Assembly (NCBI GenBank): GCA_948511255.1
Contig: CAOQNC010000010.1
Span: 1-13,735 of the forward strand
From: an uncultured Candidatus Saccharibacteria bacterium
Lineage (GTDB): Bacteria > Patescibacteriota > Saccharimonadia > Saccharimonadales > Saccharimonadaceae
Length of the DNA stretch: 13,735 nt
Direction: 5' to 3'
In this document: positions 11,332 through 13,735 of the stretch, piece after piece
Layout: each line of letters begins with the position of its first letter
Position numbering within the stretch: the first letter of the stretch is position 1
The notes under the pieces: model-generated
What the model was told of the DNA's origin: nothing
Database searches by the model: none
What the model saw: the letters and a program-made list of their open reading frames with translations, nothing else
Program-made: the position numbers and the translations under genes

Positions 11332-13108
11332 GCCAATGAGTTTGGCGACGAAGCCAAAAAACTTTGGAAAGACGGTGCGGAATTTGCTGACGAATTTGAA
11401 GCCGTGGCGAGTGCTGATTATTGCGTCGATGATTTTGACGGTGGCATCGGTGATTTTGGCCCTGTTTGGGCCGATGATTCTCGGGCAAGTGACGACCGAG
11501 GCGGTGCGGAGTTATACGGAGACGGGGGCGATTGATTGGGGTGTGATTTCAAGTTTGATGATTCAGTTGATTTTGCTCTATGTCGGGTCGTCGATTCTGA
11601 ACTACTTGCAGGGGGCGGCGCTGTCGGTGGTGACGGAAAGTTATGGTAAGCAGCTGCGTGATGAGATTATTAAGAAGATTGGGCAGCTGCCGGTGTCGTA
11701 TTTTGATAAGCATCAGTTTGGCGATACGCTTTCGAGGATGAGTAATGATGTGGATGCGATTACGCAGTCGATGGCGCGGATTTTGTCGGAGGTGATTTCG
11801 GACATTGTGAAGCTGATCGGGATCTTCGTGATGATGATGGTGATTTCGGTGCCGCTTTCGCTGGTGGCGCTGCTGATTTTGCCGCTGTCGTTCTTGTCGA
11901 TTAGTCAGCTGGCGAAAAAGGCGCAGGCATATTTCCGGACAAACCGGACGACGTTGGGCGAGCTGAACAGCTCGATCGAGGAAGATTATGCGGGGCAGTC
12001 GATTATTAAGGCGAACTCGCACGAGATGTTGTCGGCGAAGAAATTTGAGGCGCAGAACCAGCGGTTGTTCGAGACGGGATGGAAGGCACAGTTCTTCTCG
12101 GCGTTGGCGTTTCCGATTATTCATGTTTTGACGAACTTAGGGTATGCGGTGATTTGTGTGATGGGCGGCGGAATGGTGATTTCGGGGAAGCTGGCGATCG
12201 GTAGTATCCAGGCGTTTATTCAGTATGTGAGCCAGTTCAATCAGCCGATTCAGGGGGTGTCGCAGATTGCGTCGAATATTCAGTCGACTTTGGCGGCGGT
12301 CGAGCGGGTTTATGGCTTCCTCGAGGAGCCGGATGAGACGCCAGATCCAGAGCCGGCGCTGACGATTTCTGATGTGCGCGGGGCGGTGGAGTTTAATCAT
12401 GTGGACTTTGCGTATGACCCGGCGAAGCCGATTATTCGGGATTTTTCGGTGAAAATTGAGCCGGGGATGCAGGTGGCGATCGTTGGGCCGACGGGGGCAG
12501 GGAAGACGACGATTATTAATCTTTTGATGAGGTTCTATGATCCGCAGTCGGGGTATATCGCGATTGACGGGGTGCCGACTAGGGAAATGAAGCGCGCAGA
12601 TGTGCGGAAGTTGTTCGGGATGGTACTTCAGGACACTTGGTTATTCTCGGGGACGATTGAAGAAAATCTCCGCTATGGGCGACCGAACGCGACGCATGAG
12701 GATATTCTGCGGGCGACGAAGGCAAGTAGTATTCACCATTTCATCGAGTCGCTGCCGCATGGATATAAGACGGAGATTGCCGAGGATTCGGACAATATTT
12801 CGGCAGGGGAGAAGCAGCTGCTGACGATTGCGCGGGCGATGGTGGCAAATCCGCCGATGATGATTCTCGACGAGGCGACTTCGAACGTCGATACGCGGAC
12901 GGAGCAGCTGATTCAGGATGCGTTCGCGAAGCTGACGAAGGGAAGGACGTCGTTTGTGATTGCGCACCGGCTGTCGACGATTCGGAACTCGGATTTGATC
13001 CTAGTCATGCGGGATGGGGCGATTGTCGAGCAAGGGAAGCATGAGGAGCTCTTGGCGATGGACGGGTTTTATGCGGAGCTATATAATTCGCAGTTTGCGG
13101 ATAGCTAG
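11324..13108 (+). CDS. ABC exporter half-transporter, canonical ATP site
   Basis: 594 aa partner of the preceding gene. Membrane domain about residues 20-330, then the ATPase domain: Walker A G-P-T-G-A-G-K-T-T (388-396), Q-loop Q436, an altered signature S-A-G-E-K-Q (493-498) in place of SGGQ, Walker B D516-E517 with catalytic Glu, followed by A-T-S-N-V-D, and switch H548. Its altered signature belongs to the site formed with the partner's degenerate Walker motifs, and its own intact Walker motifs face the partner's intact V-S-G-G-Q. So one site is degenerate and one canonical, as in BmrD/TM288. ATG 11324 overlaps the upstream stop and has a strong ribosome site (AAAGGAGGTGA) inside the upstream gene. 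Translation is probably coupled. Confidence 0.93.
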   Translation: MPRPMSLATKPKNFGKTVRNLLTNLKPWRVLIIASMILTVASVILALFGPMILGQVTTEAVRSYTETGAIDWGVISSLMIQLILLYVGSSILNYLQGAALSVVTESYGKQLRDEIIKKIGQLPVSYFDKHQFGDTLSRMSNDVDAITQSMARILSEVISDIVKLIGIFVMMMVISVPLSLVALLILPLSFLSISQLAKKAQAYFRTNRTTLGELNSSIEEDYAGQSIIKANSHEMLSAKKFEAQNQRLFETGWKAQFFSALAFPIIHVLTNLGYAVICVMGGGMVISGKLAIGSIQAFIQYVSQFNQPIQGVSQIASNIQSTLAAVERVYGFLEEPDETPDPEPALTISDVRGAVEFNHVDFAYDPAKPIIRDFSVKIEPGMQVAIVGPTGAGKTTIINLLMRFYDPQSGYIAIDGVPTREMKRADVRKLFGMVLQDTWLFSGTIEENLRYGRPNATHEDILRATKASSIHHFIESLPHGYKTEIAEDSDNISAGEKQLLTIARAMVANPPMMILDEATSNVDTRTEQLIQDAFAKLTKGRTSFVIAHRLSTIRNSDLILVMRDGAIVEQGKHEELLAMDGFYAELYNSQFADS

Positions 13109-13109
13109 G

Positions 13110-13230
13110 TTTAGCAAATATCTTCTTTCCTTCGAAGCCCATTCGACAGCCCGTCTTTACGGGTGTCTCATTCAGAGTGCGAAAGCTTTTCGCACTCTTT
13201 AGCTTCTCATAAAAGTGTATATTTGCTAAA
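13110..13230 (+). ncRNA. Structured 3' region after the ABC operon
   Basis: It starts 2 nt after the ABC stop. Outer helix: TTTAGCAAATAT (13110-13121) with ATATTTGCTAAA (13219-13230), 12 bp perfect. Next helix: GAAGC (13134-13138) with GCTTC (13202-13206). Inside sit two hairpins: GACA/TGTC plus CCCGT/ACGGG (13145-13167) and an 11-bp stem 13174-13184 with 13188-13198. The layout resembles a multi-branch RNA rather than a plain terminator. I do not recognise the family. It may be a 3' UTR element of the ABC mRNA or a separate RNA. Confidence 0.45.
13174..13200 (+). terminator. Probable terminator of the ABC operon
   Basis: 11-bp perfect stem (AGAGTGCGAAA, loop GCT, TTTCGCACTCT) followed by only two more T. 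It is embedded in the larger structure described at 13110-13230. Confidence 0.5.
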
Positions 13231-13240
13231 ACTAACTATT

Positions 13241-13249
13241 TGCTATAAT
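13241..13249 (+). promoter_or_regulatory. Extended -10 box upstream of the small RNA
   Basis: TGCTATAAT, predicted start near 13256. It overlaps an ATTTGCTA repeat (13221-13228 and 13239-13246, 18 bp apart, with an inverted copy at 13111-13118), a possible operator. Confidence 0.5.
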
Positions 13250-13254
13250 GTTTT

Positions 13255-13284
13255 TTGGCGTGAGCGGATTTTGTGTGGTATAAT
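13255..13284 (+). promoter_or_regulatory. Main promoter of the small RNA
   Basis: TTGGCG (13255-13260), 18-nt spacer, TATAAT (13279-13284). The predicted start, 7 nt downstream at 13291, is exactly the first base of the long closing stem of the RNA. Confidence 0.7.
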
Positions 13285-13290
13285 GAAAAT

Positions 13291-13437
13291 GTTACTACAA
13301 TTTATTATTGAATGACCGGATTTTTTATCCAATGAGTTATGTGTTCTCGAGTAGGCACGGCACCGTAAGGAGCAGTTGTTCGAGAACCATAACGGCCATT
13401 GAATAAATTGTAGTAACACCCTTGCGGTGTCGTTTTT
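13291..13437 (+). ncRNA. Stand-alone structured small RNA, possibly SRP RNA
   Basis: About 147 nt with its own promoter and terminator. The ends pair perfectly over 16 bp (13291-13306 with 13402-13417). A second helix is GTTATG plus GTTCTCGA (13336-13341, 13343-13350) with TCGAGAAC and CATAAC (13380-13393). A side hairpin GGAT/ATCC lies in the 5' bulge. The tip reads GGCACGGCACC, a GTAA tetraloop, then GGAGCAG. A long hairpin whose tip has a GNRA loop followed by AGCAG is the signature of bacterial SRP (4.5S) RNA, which guides signal-peptide proteins to the membrane with Ffh. The 5' side of the tip does not fit the consensus well, so the call is tentative; an unrelated RNA is possible. Confidence 0.45.
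13416..13437 (+). terminator. Terminator of the small RNA
   Basis: ACACC, loop CTTGC, GGTGT (13416-13430), then CG and five T (13433-13437). Confidence 0.75.
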
Positions 13438-13451
13438 ATATGAAAAGTACG

Positions 13452-13472
13452 CACGGCATGCCGTGGCTTTTT
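13452..13472 (+). terminator. Second tandem terminator or attenuator
   Basis: Perfect palindrome CACGGCATGCCGTG (13452-13465), then GC and five T (13468-13472). It lies between the small RNA and the secreted-protein gene, so it may back up the first terminator or attenuate read-through into that gene. Confidence 0.6.
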
Positions 13473-13533
13473 GTTGCAAAAAATTGAGCGACCGGGAATC
13501 GCAGGGCGTTATTAATCTAAAAGGAGGGCTGTG

Positions 13534-13735
13534 ATGCGAAAAAGCCAAAGTGTAAAAGTTAAGGGCGTAGGGAGAATTGCCGGGAGCACGAGCTGTGTAA
13601 GTTTGTTGCTGCTGGCGTTTTTGTTGGTAAAACCGCTAGTAGGGAGTTCAGCGAGTGCGTTGGAAGGCGGGGAAGGGGGTGAGGATAGTGGCGGGGTGGC
13701 GGCGCAGAGCGATGACGGAGTGGTAATTTCTTTTT
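13534..13735 (+). CDS. Secreted or surface protein, start only
   Basis: 67 codons are visible; the gene runs off the window. It has a strong ribosome site (AAAAGGAGGG) about 6 nt before ATG 13534. The product begins with a basic stretch (M-R-K-S-Q-S-V-K-V-K to ~R14), a hydrophobic core at about 20-36 (V-S-L-L-L-L-A-F-L-L-V) and A-S-A at 40-42, a likely signal peptidase I site, followed by an acidic Gly-rich region (L-E-G-G-E-G-G-E-D-S-G-G). The mature part is too short to name. It could be a large surface protein; whether it carries the lectin-like domain matching the cassette cores cannot be seen. No promoter of its own is obvious in 13473-13530. Confidence 0.75.
   Translation, partial: MRKSQSVKVKGVGRIAGSTSCVSLLLLAFLLVKPLVGSSASALEGGEGGEDSGGVAAQSDDGVVISF

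Noticed and set aside
13291-13437. 6S RNA or riboswitch for the downstream gene
   Set aside because: The RNA ends in its own terminator and a second terminator follows; I see no known riboswitch core, and the AGCAG/GNRA tip fits SRP RNA better than 6S RNA.

Overview
The window looks like a chromosomal segment of a small-genome bacterium, most probably a Patescibacteria/CPR lineage member such as Candidatus Saccharibacteria. This is inferred from compact genes, strong G/T bias of coding strands, many 'TGCTATAAT' extended -10 boxes sitting 6-8 nt before a start codon (leaderless mRNAs), and a stand-alone MazF-like toxin. I cannot prove the taxon from sequence alone. The standard code applies: TAA, TAG and TGA all appear as stops.

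Left part (1-4860): accessory region with almost no protein genes. Its main content is an array of seven related non-coding cassettes, called C0-C6 here. C0-C5 run on the + strand (1-2908) and C6 runs on the - strand (4331-4856). Each cassette has a TATAAT box, a 5' hairpin whose stem covaries between copies, an 8-nt strand GGAGATCG and a ~180-nt core; a complementary CGATCTCC strand then closes the unit. The core is the last ~60 codons of a C-type-lectin-like (FISUMP-type) domain, and the copies differ mostly where a template-like copy has adenine. That is the mark of diversity-generating retroelement (DGR) mutagenesis. No reverse transcriptase or accessory gene lies in the window. Between C5 and C6 lie a MazF/PemK toxin gene (3053-3478, -), a possible antisense RNA, and a gene-poor stretch of GC-rich hairpins (3500-4300).

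Middle (4860-9360): a tRNA-Gln(UUG) with encoded CCA and terminator, then four - strand genes: an AI-2E family membrane protein, tRNA-guanine transglycosylase (tgt), a YhhQ-type queuosine-precursor transporter, and an unrecognised membrane protein with a Gly/His-rich N-terminus. tgt and yhhQ together suggest salvage of a queuosine precursor.

Right part (9360-13735): two overlapping + strand genes for a heterodimeric ABC exporter with one degenerate and one canonical ATP site, a structured 3' region, a small structured RNA with its own promoter and terminator (possibly the SRP RNA), and the start of a secreted protein cut by the window edge.
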